Origin: Turnera subulata
Lineage: Eukaryota; Streptophyta; Magnoliopsida; Malpighiales; Passifloraceae
DNA: 64,000 bases
Assembly: GCA_028386065.3 (NCBI GenBank)
Contig: JAKUCV010003083.1
Coordinates: 58,850-122,849, forward strand
Direction: 5' to 3'
In this document: positions 21,101 to 32,202 of the stretch, in pieces
Layout of the letters: the number at the start of each line of letters is the position of its first letter
Numbering within the stretch: the first letter of the stretch is position 1
Notes under the pieces: model-generated
The model's input: the letters and a program-made list of their open reading frames with translations, nothing else
What the model was told of the DNA's origin: nothing
Databases searched by the model: none
Translations under genes and position numbers: made by a program

Positions 21101-22309
21101 TGACTCCCATTCGTCTCTTGGCTTACAGCGAAGAAGGCCACCAAGAGCCCTTGCAGCTAACGGCAAGCCCTGGCACTTTTCAGTGACCTTGTTCCTGATA
21201 AATTCAAAATCTTGGCCCTGGGACTTCTCATCCCAATCCTTAAATGCATGCTTCACGAAGATACACCAAATATCATCCTGAGACAGCAATTCCAACTTGT
21301 AGTATTCTATCGATCCAATGGTTAGAGCAACATCTAGGCATCGAGTTGTCACAATTATTTTACTTCCTGGAGCTCCCGCAGTAAAAGGTGATCTCAAAGC
21401 TTCCCACAGATGGTAATTCTTGTTCCAAACATCATCTAAGATCAACAAGAACTGTTTCCCAGCTAATGCCTCCCTTAGCTTCACCTGCACTTGATTCAAG
21501 TCCTTGAGATCGCAAGGCTGGAAAGTGATGGACTCAAGAATGGCCTTTGCTATTCTCATAACATCAAAATCATCAGACACAGAAACCCACACTTTAGGAT
21601 TGAAATGGTAGAGAGCCTTGTGAGTGTATACAAGCTGAGCAAGTGTGGTCTTCCCGACTCCTGCCATTCCAACAATGGGGATGACATCCAAATTAGCATC
21701 AGCATAGCTGTTTTGATTCCTTGACACCAGTTCGAGTATCTTGTTTATGTCTTCATCTCTCCCGCAAATCCCTGGCCGGTTGCACGGCAAACACGTGCTG
21801 GGTGTTCTTTGCCATAATTTGTTTGATGAAGAAGGCTGATCAGGGATCCTTTGCAGACCAAGCTTGGCTACTTGGTCATGAATATCCTGCAAGCGCCCGG
21901 AGATATCCTTCATCTTCAGCTTCATTCTGCAGGCATTGGACCAGATGGACCTTGCACTCATCAAAGTAGCAAAACGAGTCAGCATCTTTGTCACCTTGGT
22001 GGTTCGCCTGCCGAGGTCTCCTCCCACCAATTTGGATCGCAAGGCACTGGTGGCAAACTCATCAAGTACGTCCTCAATATCATAAACTAGATCTCTGAGA
22101 TCATGTAGCCACATCCTGACACTCTTGTCTGCCGCTTGCTTCTCTTCTGCTTCATCGAGCACCGCCTGAAGCATCAGCAGCGTCTTCCTCCACTTATTCA
22201 GCTCTGTCCTGGATCCATTTCCACGTAGGTGTCTCCACAATTCAGGGGATGCCAATTCAGTAAACAGCACCCCTATGAATGCAGCAAGAAATACCTCTCC
22301 TACAGGCAT
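18131..22309 (-). CDS. CC-NB-LRR disease resistance protein, RPP13-like 1 type
   Basis: This intronless 1392-residue protein is an intracellular immune receptor of the non-TIR class. A coiled-coil region at about 1-150 carries the EDVID-like IEDVLDEFA. The NB-ARC domain has the P-loop GMAGVGKTT at 214-222, RNBS-A VWVSVSDDFD, kinase-2 LLILDDVW at 288-295, RNBS-B GSKIIVTTR at 315-323, GLPLAA at 381-386, RNBS-D CFAYCALLPKGYEF and the MHD motif at 502-504. The rest is a long series of leucine-rich repeats ending in an acidic tail. The final W of kinase-2 and the 'non-TIR' RNBS-A support the CC class. Such proteins detect pathogen effectors and trigger cell death through ADP/ATP exchange; the target here is unknown. 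All motifs are intact and no stop interrupts the frame. The start is an ATG opening MPVGEVFLAAF, typical of the family. Confidence 0.95.
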   Translation of the reverse strand: MPVGEVFLAAFIGVLFTELASPELWRHLRGNGSRTELNKWRKTLLMLQAVLDEAEEKQAADKSVRMWLHDLRDLVYDIEDVLDEFATSALRSKLVGGDLGRRTTKVTKMLTRFATLMSARSIWSNACRMKLKMKDISGRLQDIHDQVAKLGLQRIPDQPSSSNKLWQRTPSTCLPCNRPGICGRDEDINKILELVSRNQNSYADANLDVIPIVGMAGVGKTTLAQLVYTHKALYHFNPKVWVSVSDDFDVMRIAKAILESITFQPCDLKDLNQVQVKLREALAGKQFLLILDDVWNKNYHLWEALRSPFTAGAPGSKIIVTTRCLDVALTIGSIEYYKLELLSQDDIWCIFVKHAFKDWDEKSQGQDFEFIRNKVTEKCQGLPLAARALGGLLRCKPRDEWESILNRKIWDLPDESDILPVLRLSYHHLPSHLKRCFAYCALLPKGYEFEEEELVLLWMAEGLIHHHQDGRRMEELGSEYFRGLVSRSIFQVSDSHRSLYVMHDLVNDLAQWAAGETCFRLEDAREANELSNGPKRSHRHSSYIRDDYENLRKFEAFYEAKYLRTFLPFRHGDTSYVANNSFMGLLPNLKRLRVLSLSGYSITELPSSIGDLKHLRYLDLSCTMIRSLPESTSCLLNLQVLILRDCSHLTKLPSKMVNLINLCYFDISDVYLVSEMPPGMGRLKQLRKLSDFFVSKCVGCGIQELKNLNLLHRTLRISRLENVVDPQHARQANLHGKKHLDALMLRWSSHFDDSRNETIEKEVLDMMQPHHMLKELTIKSYGGMTFPAWVGDPSFSNMVLLHLENCKNCSSLPPLGLLKSLKDLVVSGMSGLQSIGLEIYGDSCLKPFPSLETLHFESNPEWKIWHVPDGMLLKGFPRLRKISILNCSKLSGELPKYLPSLEELVITKCESLRISISSFPLLNRLDINGCKEVVLRSVTEFSSLNSAVISGVLNFRCLWEFIQGARKVEHLEIVDNEDLSTLWPDRFGLLGHLTSLRCLKIRSCSGLVSLVTEEVADLLQLAFPCLLEILHLSDCKRLGQVSGLQCLTSLRELHIVNCSSLVSLGQSILPSTLKKLRISCCDKIQCLLGDGKDEQINGGCLLEHLCINSCPSLRYLSSTGMLPAPLRHLEITDCPELCSLAETFFGNISLEHIEIRNCATLASLPVGMNMLSNLLEITICSCPNIASFPEGGIHASKLRKLYIGWCERLQTLPEGMQNLTSLVELDIHDCPGIVSFPEKGLPVNLRALMITNLNICKSLFEWGLHRLTSLSRLFITGGCENMVSFPQEDVGMMLPNSLTSLSIVDFPNLQCLSTVGFRDLNSLEDLWISGCPKLKSLPRDGLPPSLLQLYIQDCPLLKRKCKLHSGKEFSKISHIPCVLIDNNFIYDPEEEE

Positions 22310-23983
22310 ATGTTATCTATTGTTTATAGAAAAGCAAAGATGTTTTAGTTTATGGCAACAATGTCAGATTAATCAGGAGGATATATCAAGCAAAAAATGA
22401 GGAGAGTTTTTTGGTTTAGTATGTGTGCTTTTCGGGAATGAAAATTATGCGTGGAATTCAGGGAAACGTCAATAGATTTGTTTGCTTGTAACTTAAGCTT
22501 CATAGCTTTCTACATATATTTCTTTTTTTTTGTACTCTTGTATATGTTGTTCATGCAACACAGAGGATGCAGGCATGTCCCTACTCAGACAACAGAGTTT
22601 CTTCTTGCCGAATGCCACCAATACAATTCTCGGATATATCAAGAAAAAAATAAATAAATTACAGACAAAATGGCTGTTAACGTCTATGAAACTTCTCCTC
22701 ACCTCTGTTAAGACTCATAATATATAGAAAAAAGATAAATCTATTAGTAATTTCTCAAGGTTACAGCTGGTGTAACCCAATAATCGGAACTGAACTAAAC
22801 TCTTTTGTGACGCTGACACAAAAAAAAAAATAATAATATTATGGATATTATTAAACTGTTGACCAAGTATAAGCTAATAGAAACGTCTAAAATAGACTTT
22901 TGGGCTGACGCTCACGCAAATGATAATGATATCATATCTGTGAATATTATTAAATGTCAAAAAGAAACTGGCTTGATATGGCTGGACTATTCGGGTTACG
23001 CTCTATATAGATTTTTACATCCCTGAAATTTCCCTGAAGTCTTCAAACTTACATTACATGCACAAATGGCATGGTAGCTGATGGAAAACTACGGAGAAAA
23101 TCCCCAAACCAGAGGGATACCATTAGGAAAGGAATGACCAAACTAAAGACAACAAAACTAACCGGGTGGAGCTGTTTCAGCAAAAAGAATGAACAGAGTT
23201 TCTTATAACTTTAATCACTAGAAGTGACCAATATCTGTGGCAAAATAAATAATAATATCACATATCCATACCAGAAACTCTCAATCAGATAGTTCTTTTG
23301 CAATTTAGGCAGAACCAAGGAGATACAAATCATGGCACATGAATGCGGAGCTGACATGAATGCGTAGCTGACATGAATGCGTAGCTCTACATTGGTTGAA
23401 CAACCGCTGCAGCATGAGTTCCCTTGCTGGCTCAGGAACATCAATAACAGGAAACCCTCCTCCGTCAAAATCAGAAATGCATGGCTCATCACATCAAAAC
23501 CATCGTACGAGTTACCATCCCATAACTTCATATACACTCACATGCTACGCCCACACGGGGAAAAGAGAAAGGAAGCAAGATAAGCACACACCATCATCAA
23601 TACTTGCAGCCGTCTGACTAAGTAGTTAGATTCAAACAGGCGTCACGCACTACAAATGGGCCAGGCTTACACATTTAAGAGGACTTTCACAGGAAGACAC
23701 ATTCCATAAGTTATATTGCTACAACCTTTCTATAATTTCGTGATTGTCATGAAATGTTATAGATTACTTTTCATTCTCAATGTGAAGAGTAGAATTGAAA
23801 CTGCTGAGCCAACTGCCATTTTTGTGATCCCTGCATACAAGGCTATCATGTCACCTTCCACCGGCCCCTGCCAAATGGCTATGAGTAAAGTATCCTCTAT
23901 CTATTAAATACTTGAACGCTTGAATGCACGAGGCCATCATTTCTACAGGGAGTCACAAATGGCAACATTCTTTTGCCACCTTT
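22310..23983. other. Intergenic spacer between the resistance gene and UBP24
   Basis: The left part is the promoter side of the CC-NB-LRR gene and the right part the 3' UTR side of UBP24. No gene was recognised apart from the 17-bp tandem repeat at 23338-23388. Confidence 0.5.
23338..23388 (+). repeat. 17-bp tandem repeat, three copies
   Basis: CATGAATGCGTAGCTGA is repeated three times head to tail, with one change in the first copy and two in the last. It lies downstream of the UBP24 stop. Confidence 0.85.
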
Positions 23984-26900
23984 CTACACTTGTTTGTAGA
24001 AGAGCACATAGGCCTGGTCATGCAGCACCTTATTCGTGCCAATGGCAGTAACAGATGCATCGTCAAAGCGAAGCCACTGGCCATTGGGATAGCGGGCATC
24101 AGCAGTATAGTGACCCTTGGAAGGATCCCTCCCATGATGAGTAATTGTAGCAACAAGTTCATATCTTCGGTTCTGCACATGTAGGAGAAAACAGATAAGA
24201 TTTTCCTTCGTAACACCAATAAAATTCACATGACGTATAACAAATTTAAGCGGGTTTCTCAGCTAATACATTATTCAACCCTCAAATTTGATGATTGTAT
24301 TCGACACTCAAATGGAAATTTAACGATTTCTCTTATATTTTGGAAGCCATGGGAAACAGCCAGTCAGGAATTAGATAAAATAACCACCAAGAAGTCAGAT
24401 GTTAAGCATCATAAAATAAGATGAAATATGAAATCAACAGAAATATTCAACAGCTAACACATAAGAGAAGAAAATCCCATAAAAATAAGGGTTTTACTTA
24501 TCAATCCCAGAAAAGGATTTTTAAACATAACTAATTTAAATAATATCCTCATGGCTTTGGGTCGCAATAATTAACATATTGCAGCAAGCTGAAGATACTA
24601 ATCTAGATACTGCTTAATCAATCCCACAGAAAAACAAAAAAAAAAAATAAAAAACACCGTCAAGCAGCAAGAATGTTACAAGTGAATGAATGTGCTAACC
24701 CCCAAGTGAGCAACTTGAATGAAACAAATTGATGTGAACGTATTACCTCAGTCGATGGATAAACAAGTAGTTTCCTACTCAGCACCAATTCAAGAGGAAA
24801 GTGGACAGGCTTGTGCAACTTGGTGCTCCCTTCTCTTCCATAACTAAATCGCATCAGGTGTAATATCAATATTTTTGAAAGTGTTTGTATCTGCACGGAT
24901 TTTCTAGCACTAACAATACCAGCCTGCAAGAGAATAACTACTTCAATATCTGATCATCTGCTCAGCTGTTTAGAAAGAGGCTCATAAGTAGGAATTAGTG
25001 CAAAACAGGCAGTATAGAAATACAATTATAGAACCATTAAAAATAACAAACAGCTAACTTCAGAACAGGCATCTGAAAAACAGAGAAAGTAAATAAAATC
25101 TTTAAGGAAACCTAGGCTCTGGTACTTCAACCAACTAGCTCCCTCCAAACAACGACAACAAAGCAGGCAGAAACAGGAAAAACATTGCAAACTTTTAAAC
25201 ATGAGTCACAATATGCAAAATTCAGAGCTAATATGTCTTTAAATGTGCGCTACCCCAAGTGTATCTCCAGAGAATTATTGTAACCTTTCCAGATGGTAAT
25301 GAATTTTTAACTAGATTTTCATTCAAAACCAATTGTACCTTCCCAGTTCCCGATGTCCGGTACCCTTCAAGATTTTCTGGTGCAGAGAACAAATGAAGTG
25401 CATCCTCAATAGTACGAACAGCTTCAGGATAAATATCAAGGTGGAGTAAGAGGAATGGTTGTACAGTAGCTGACTTGTGTCCTGCATCACATTTGAAATG
25501 TTAAAAGCCTGTAAATGAACTCTGAGATAAAATTCAAATGTGAAGCCGATTATCATGCCTTAGACAAAATATGGTAATTTATGCTAGAGGGAGAAAACAA
25601 CGGACCAAACTTGAAGCCAATTTCATGCTTTAGTTAAAATATTAATGCCAGAGGAAAAAAACACTCAAATTCTTCAAATTAGTACCTTTGGCCTCCACCA
25701 GACTTTTCAGCTGTCCGCCAAAAATGTCAAATAGCTCGGAAGGGATGAAACTCTGCGTCCTGGTTACAGCAGACTTATTCTTGGGGCCAACTGTTTCCCA
25801 TTCATCATCTTCTACAGAAGAAGAAACAAGAGAAGATTTAGCATTATCTTTGCTGGCGGACTGTCCTCCCAGCTTAGGTAATTCATTGTGCATTTGATCC
25901 ATGACGAAACTCAGAAATTCCTGAGCATCCTCCTGTCTGAAAGTAGATAACATCAGCAAGCAAATATGAGATACATTTAACAAGTACATAATAAAATAAT
26001 ACAACTCTCATCAACGAAAAATTCAATCATGCCCAGTTTACAATAACATGTATAGTCATGCCAGAAAACATCGTTTAACCAACAAAAATAAGGACAAGTG
26101 GGACTCGCCAAGCACATAGCAACTTAATTGTAAAAATGTAGTTGTTTAATATCTGCCCCAGTTAGACTATCAGTAGCATGCCACAGCGTCTGACCCATGG
26201 ACAACCCCACAACACAAAAGATGCCAGGCATGGTATATACCTTGACAAAGTCATTTGACTGATAGTCTGCCTCAACGTTTCCAATTTATAGATATTTTAG
26301 ACAGTCACTTCCAGGTTCCAAAACCATTATTTAGATTAAACATGTCCAGAAGTACTCCAAAGGAAGAATGGCTCATGTCACGGGGACCCAAATCTATGAA
26401 AGTCGCACTACAATAAAACAGGCTTATTTAATGATATTAAATTGGATGAAAAGGGAAAAAGGCAATGTACAACATGCATATATTTCACTACAAACACAGT
26501 TTCTCATAATAAACAATCCCCATATTTTTCTTCCATCTTTCTTTTATCCATCCAGCAAAATGGCAATGCCACAGCACGCAAAAGATCCCATAATTTTAAT
26601 ACTCACATCCATCTCCACATAACACAGGTTATAAGCATCACCAATCAACAAAAAACATGGAAATTCGTATATTAGATGTAAAGAAGAAACAGAGAAGAGA
26701 AAAACCTCGGTCGTCCTGACATGCTATTTGGAACATCTGGAGTGAATTTTTTAAGAACCGCTTCAAACATAGCAGGGCGAAGAGGCTGACCAGTCTCAAA
26801 AATAGCCTCCTTTTTGAAGTTAGTGCCACTTGGTATGTCAAAGTCAGATATGAACTCTGAGAATGCAGTTAAAATAGGGAAGCCAGCCTAATCAAACAAC

Positions 26901-28027
26901 ACGCAACAAGCACATAAGCATGTGGACTCGGATACATAGTTCATCTCACCAACAAGATTGAAACTATGAGCGAAAGGAAAAAAAGAAAAAAAAACATAGA
27001 GAAACACTGGGATAGCAAACCTTAGGGATGCTGCGATTTCTGAGCTCTTGCAAGAGCTGTACAAAAGGGGCACAGGATAAGAGAGCCTGTAGAGTGGCAT
27101 TAAGAAAACATAAATTCCCCGAGTTAATTAAGCCACGAGGTAGCAAATCCTTAACAGCTGCGACAGGGCCATTAGTGACTTCCGGCCTGTCCTCTCTTTT
27201 AGCATATACCAATGAATCAACACTCTCCCCATCCTGCTCTTCATCCTTTATGTCTTCAAGGATGTGGAAGTTGGAACCATGCCGATGACCTATTACTCCA
27301 GGAACATCTTCATTCTCGGATAAGCTCAAGGAAGTGAAGCTAATGTTATCAGTTCTTAAGTCTTTCACACCATTACTGAGGGGAGACCCATGGCTAGAAC
27401 CACCAATGCTCCCGTTCTCCTTTGGAGCACCTAACACTCCAGGAGTCAACTCTGTTTCTTTCTTCTCCGGTTTTGGAAGCTGAGAAACTACTTTTCCATT
27501 GGCAGAACCCACCACCTGTTTGTTTGATTCGCTATGAAGACTACCAAAAGTGATTCCAGTCCCGAAATTCAAAGACCCAAACTGCAGTTCTTTCTTCTCC
27601 ACTTGATTCTTTTCGACATTGCCATCGGATTTCTTCTTCAGTAATGACTTGGTCTCATCTTCCGTGAAAGAACCAAATACCAGTAGATGCTACAGCCAAA
27701 AAAAACAACAAATTACACAAGAGAACACTGCTATTGAGCTAGTTCCAGCAAACTTAGGGCAAAACTATCCCCCGAGATCATTACAACAACCAACCAAACA
27801 ACAACAATGCAAAGCCATCACAGCCTTTCCACCGACAAGCACTTGAGAAGCATATATTTTCAATCTACTAAAGGTAACAAACCCAAATAAACCAACACAA
27901 ATATCACCCAATCAATCTGGGTTTAAGCAAAACCCAGGAAAAAGATCACCACAGAAATCAAGAGATGCAAACCTTAGAGACAAAATCTAAAAGGGCCGGA
28001 GCAAGAACTCACCTTTGAATCACTCAT
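23984..28027 (-). CDS. UBP24: Ubiquitin carboxyl-terminal hydrolase 24-like, seven coding exons
   Basis: A cysteine protease of the USP class that removes ubiquitin from proteins; Arabidopsis UBP24 acts in abscisic acid signalling. By GT-AG sites and phase I join 28027-28013, 27689-27021, 26887-26706, 25936-25686, 25481-25339, 24923-24747 and 24172-23984, giving 1626 nt or 541 residues, near the length known for the family. The first coding exon is only 15 nt (MSDSK). The Cys box is [16 protein letters not shown] in exon 2. [11 protein letters not shown] begins exon 4. The His box [15 protein letters not shown] is in the last exon, followed by WLRFDDASV with the expected Asp. No lesion breaks the frame. 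The N-terminal 165 residues look disordered. It is probably functional. Confidence 0.93.
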
Positions 28028-28295
28028 GTTATGTAAACCTGGATTTGCTATCAGCAAAGCTGTCTTCTTTAATGAGAGGAGCAGGGAAGAAGACGGGTCG
28101 TATAAAGGGACTTAGGGTTTGAGACCAGTTCCACAGTGAACAGGAAGGAGCAGAGAAGAGGTAGGGATTGATTGAAGACATGAAAAGGGAGCAGACTGTG
28201 ATGGGTATTGACTGAGAGAGCATTTAACGATCAAACCCTCTCTTTGTTGAAGATTGAAGGCAAGGTTTTGGATACAAGGGAACATAGAGAGGAAG

Positions 28296-28330
28296 AGAGG
28301 AGAGGAGAGGAGAGGAGAGGAGAGGAGAGG
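28296..28330 (+). repeat. AGAGG microsatellite
   Basis: Seven perfect AGAGG units lie in a longer purine-rich run (about 28287-28341). Read on the minus strand this is a CT-rich tract about 270 bp before the UBP24 start, where plant leaders and promoters often carry such tracts. Confidence 0.85.
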
Positions 28331-28341
28331 AGAGAAGAGGA

Positions 28342-28676
28342 GTTTGGGGGGTTTGGGTAATGGTTGGGTGGGCTGTGATTTTAGGGTTAGCTTCTTATTA
28401 TTTTGTTGTTGGCCGGAGAGAGAGCGGGGATGGGTCGGTGTCGTTTAGCTCGATATCTTGGTCGTTTAATGCGACATGTGCCATGTTGGTGTCCGATACC
28501 AAGGAGTTATCACCTATGCGAGATAAAAAGGAATAGTAAATTCAACCAAAAAAATAAAAGAGAAAGGAAAAAAATAAGGAGTTTGTAATTTTTAGAAAAT
28601 CATTGTAATATTAATTCTTATTTGTGCCTCGTTAGTGTTTTATGGGCTTAAATCATTTAATCCGACACGAACCCGA
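28342..28676. other. Intergenic spacer
   Basis: No gene was recognised. The start is presumably the upstream region of UBP24. Confidence 0.5.
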
Positions 28677-28876
28677 GTACTGCAGCATGGTAAAAGATTT
28701 AATCGGGCGGAGGGAGTGATGTAACAATACCTGAATATGGTGGGTCCCTCGGGGAGAGGGCCTTCACAAAAAAGGCGCCTTTTTTGTGAAGGCCCTCTCC
28801 CCGAGGGACCCACCATATTCAGGTATTGTTACATCACTCCCTCCGCCAGATTAAATCCTTTACCATGCTGCAGCAC
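28677..28876. repeat. Near-perfect 200-bp palindrome built from two SINE copies
   Basis: Two arms of 100 bp meet with no spacer at GGC|GCC (28776/28777). By eye the arms differ at about three positions. Both arms carry the body of the same SINE in opposite orientation, joined at their tails. A transcript would fold into a very long hairpin. Confidence 0.92.
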
Positions 28877-28951
28877 TAGGGATTCGAACTCGGGACGTGA
28901 TGCTTTTTATCCCCCTCAAGGAGAGCACCTTCACCAATTCAGCAGTTCGAA
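28777..28951 (-). mobile_element. tRNA-derived SINE, most complete copy
   Basis: On the minus strand a box-A-like TGCTGAATTGGTGAAGG is followed by box-B-like GAGTTCGAATCCC, then a body of about 110 bp ending at the palindrome centre. Two partial plus-strand copies of the same body flank it (28677-28776 and about 28946-29049). Confidence 0.7.
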
Positions 28952-29049
28952 TTCCTAGTGCTGCAGCATGGTAAAGGATTTAATCGGGCGGAGGGAGTGA
29001 TGTAACAATACCTGAATATGGTGGGTCCCTCGGGGAGAGGGCCTTCACA
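28946..29049 (+). mobile_element. Partial SINE copy abutting the truncated LTR
   Basis: From box B (GTTCGAATTCC) onward it matches the SINE copy on the other strand, to GGGCCTTCACA. The next base begins homology with the middle of a gypsy LTR. Confidence 0.7.
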
Positions 29050-30892
29050 GACCAGCAGCCGACGGGACCAAGTCGCGACCGCCGCCTTTCTCCTCGCCGC
29101 CATCGCATGCGTCTCCGTCTGCACTGTCTCGCCTTGCGTGCGCCGACGCCTTTCCACCTGCAGTCGCCTCCCCGCGCCGCCCGTCCCGCCGCTGCAAGGT
29201 GAGCCGTGGGATGTGCAGACCCGAATGTGTGGTATGGGTCGCGGGTTGCCCCGTTTGGAGTATGGGTTGGGTTTTGGGTCTGCTGGGCTTGGCGTTTGGG
29301 TCGGGCCGTGGGCTGAGCGCTGGGCCTGCTGCGTGGGCCTGACCTTGGGCTCCTGCTTGGGGTTTGAGATGGGCTTGTGCAGTGGGTTGGGCCAACACTA
29401 TTTGGGCCCAGTCCGATTTAATAAAAAAAAGAAATAAAATCTGGAAAAAAAGAGAAAATATAATAGAAAGGAAAATTAATTTTGGGAAAATATTTTATGG
29501 TATATATAATTATGGAAAATAATTATTATGGGAAAAAAATATATTTGGAAAGGGTATTTTCAAAGTATTGTACCGGAATAATATCCGGGTATGAGTATAA
29601 GTATAGTATGGTATTTTGACACTTGGAAATAAATGGTGAATTATGATGATAATGGAAAATTAACCAGGGGGAGTAACCGAGGCGAGTCAGTATTTATTTT
29701 TCGGTACACAGTATTAGCATGGCATTTGCATATCACCTTATGTGTGCATATTATTTGATTGATATAGGAGTTGATAACGAGCAGTTTGCTGAGGAACCGG
29801 ACTTGGAATCTGTTGGACATTTCCATAATTGATAATCGGCTAAGGTGAAGATGGATAACCTTTGTTATGTTGCCTGTAATACTTTGTGAGCTTTGTTGTT
29901 TGATTGAACTGCTGAGATATTCATTGTTGGTTATTTGATTGTTGTGATTATTGCTGTTGTGGTTGTTGGACTGTGATATTGATTCTGTGGATATTGTGTT
30001 GAGTTTGATGTTGAACTATTGACTGTCGATAATTGAGAAAAAGGATAATGGAAATTGAAAAGTGAATTTGAGATGATGATTTAATTGTCATGTGGAAAGT
30101 AGTGGTACGACCCGATGGTTTGAAAATTAATTTTGGGATGCTATGGTCGGTTACTTGGTTTGGGGATGTTGATCCCGGTTGTTCTTTGGGTTGTTGAACC
30201 CGGTATGGTTATTTTGGGATGTTGATCCCGGTATGGTATGGTTATTTTGGGACGTGGTCCCGGTATGGTAAGATTTGGTATGGTTCTCTTGACCTGGCAT
30301 CCGGAATTAATTGATAACCTGGTACGACCCTAGCTTGTCCAGTGACGGGGCCCGGAAGATAAAACTGGAAATAATAATAAATATTCTTTTGGTCTTGGCT
30401 CAGTTTTGTTTGAGTTATGCTATTGCTTGCCTGTGTTTCCTTTACAGTATTACGGTTGCTTGCATATCACTGTTTATCCTTCGTCGGTGAGCACTTCGGA
30501 CTCACCCCTCTCCTGCGGGGTTTCATCCCGTAGGTTAAGTTGTTTTGTAGTTCAGGTACGATGTTCGATGGCTGCTGCTTTCTTCTCCACCTGACTCCGG
30601 ATTCATACCTCCGCTGCATGTGCATATAAGTCTTCCGCTACTGTGTTATATATGTTGTTGTGTTGCTGCTTTCCTGTATGGCTTATGATGATGTTTATAC
30701 TGGATATGTTGTTGCTGTTGAGCTAGTGTGAGGTTTGAATAATGGTCCCCGTGTGTGGGTGACGGATGATGTTTCTGTTGTATTTGGATTTATTGTGTAG
30801 TATTTTGACTGCGATGTACTGTCTGTTCTATCAGTAAGAATAGTTTCGGCACGTGTTTACTGTGTACGATAAATACGGGTCGGGGCGCTTCA
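29050..30892 (+). repeat. 5' LTR, lacking its first ~776 bp
   Basis: It aligns with 36456-38291 of the 3' LTR with only a few percent difference by eye and ends in the same GGGTCGGGGCGCTTCA. The promoter-proximal part present in the 3' LTR is absent. Confidence 0.93.
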
Positions 30893-30895
30893 GTT

Positions 30896-30910
30896 TGGTA
30901 GCGGAGCAGG
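30896..30910 (+). other. Primer-binding site
   Basis: TGGTAGCGGAGCAGG lies 3 nt after the LTR end, where a tRNA primer anneals for minus-strand synthesis. It differs from the usual plant initiator-Met complement (TGGTATCAGAGC) by three adjacent bases. Confidence 0.7.
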
Positions 30911-31014
30911 CAGTAGGTCATTAGGGACATGATTGTGATTGCATGGTTGCTTGTTTGTGCATAAGATCTGCCATGATATGATATGCATACATATACATTC
31001 TCATATAGGTACGA

Positions 31015-32202
31015 ATGGATCCGGTTGGAGGGAATCAGCATGCTGGAGTTCACCTAGATGACGATCAGGTATTGGTGGATCAACCGCAGCAAGTTACGGG
31101 AGGTCCGGAACACCCTCCGAATGTTCCTTTGGGAGACCCTACACAGATGTTAAATGTGGTAACTCAGATTCGGCAAAGGCAAGATGCCAGAGATGCCCGT
31201 ATCGATGCTATGGAAGCTCGGGAACAGGAAAACCAGGGACCTGTTGAGGATCCAGTGTATATGAAGCTGGAAAAGCTTGGGACTGAGATTTTCACCGGAA
31301 TTACTACACCACAGGATGCTAATCAGTGGCTCAGACAGATGAACCGAGTGATGCTAAAACTGACATGTAAGAATGACAAGTGGGCCAGATATGCCGCTGC
31401 TATGTTCAGAGGAGTTGCTGTTGATTGGCGGGAGTCTGCGACCAGAGATTTGCCGACGCCTATCACTATGCCATGGAATCAGTTCATGAATATATTCCGA
31501 AGGAAGTTTGTTTCTCAGGCGTACTAGGACCAGCTGAAACGAGAGTTTCTAAGGTTACAATAGGGGGCAGAACAGACGGTCAATGAGTATGAGGTCCAGT
31601 TCAACCGCATGTCTATCTACACCAGTGAGTTTGTAGCTACTTAGGAGGCCAGATGCCGACGTTTCTAGGATGGTCTTCGATCTGGCATCCAGACAGTCAT
31701 GAGATGCAAGGTTTACGAGACTTACCAGGATATGCTATCAGATGCCTTGAGAGCCGAGATTATTTGGTTGGCCAATGAGAGAGAGCAGCAAGAGATTCGC
31801 AAGAGACAAGCTGCACAGAGTTCTGGGGGATAGAACAAGAGGTTCCAGACACCTGCTAACTGATCAGGGTATGGACAGAGCCGTTCTATACCAGTGAGTC
31901 AGGGACGTGAATGGAACAACAATACCTACAACCGAGGCAGTTCTTGGACTCAGTCTGGAGGGACTTCATCTGGGAATACTCGCCCGAGACTCCCTCTATC
32001 TTAGGTGAGGTGCTATGTGTGTAACGAAGTTGGGCACCACCAATATGCTTGTCCCAAGTTGGGAAGATCTGGAGGTATGACACCTGTTCAGACAGTGCAA
32101 GCCTCAATTGCTAGTGTTCTTAGTGGTTTTGGAGTTGGCCGAGGCCGAGGACGTGGAGCTGTTCCTGCTAGGACCCAGTCAGCCATGAATTAGAGTGCAG
32201 CA
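31015..32202 (+). pseudogene. gypsy gag with CCHC knuckle, eight in-frame stops
   Basis: The frame from the ATG at 31015 encodes the capsid-like gag (IFTGITTPQDANQWLRQM) and a zinc knuckle, CYVCNEVGHHQYAC (CX2CX4HX4C), near 32008. Stops at 31525, 31561, 31642, 31666, 31831, 32002 and 32191 are TAG and one at 31861 is TGA. No frameshift is needed through gag. Confidence 0.9.

Noticed and set aside
18156..22090. Many open frames of 60-140 codons on the plus strand
   Set aside because: They lie antisense to the long CC-NB-LRR frame and match no family; the sense frame explains them.
22841..23026. 61-codon plus-strand frame upstream of the resistance gene
   Set aside because: It has no family resemblance, no promoter-like context and a length expected by chance in AT-rich DNA.
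28737..28958. 73-codon frame over the palindrome
   Set aside because: It reads through SINE arms on both sides of the palindrome centre and has no protein-like composition.
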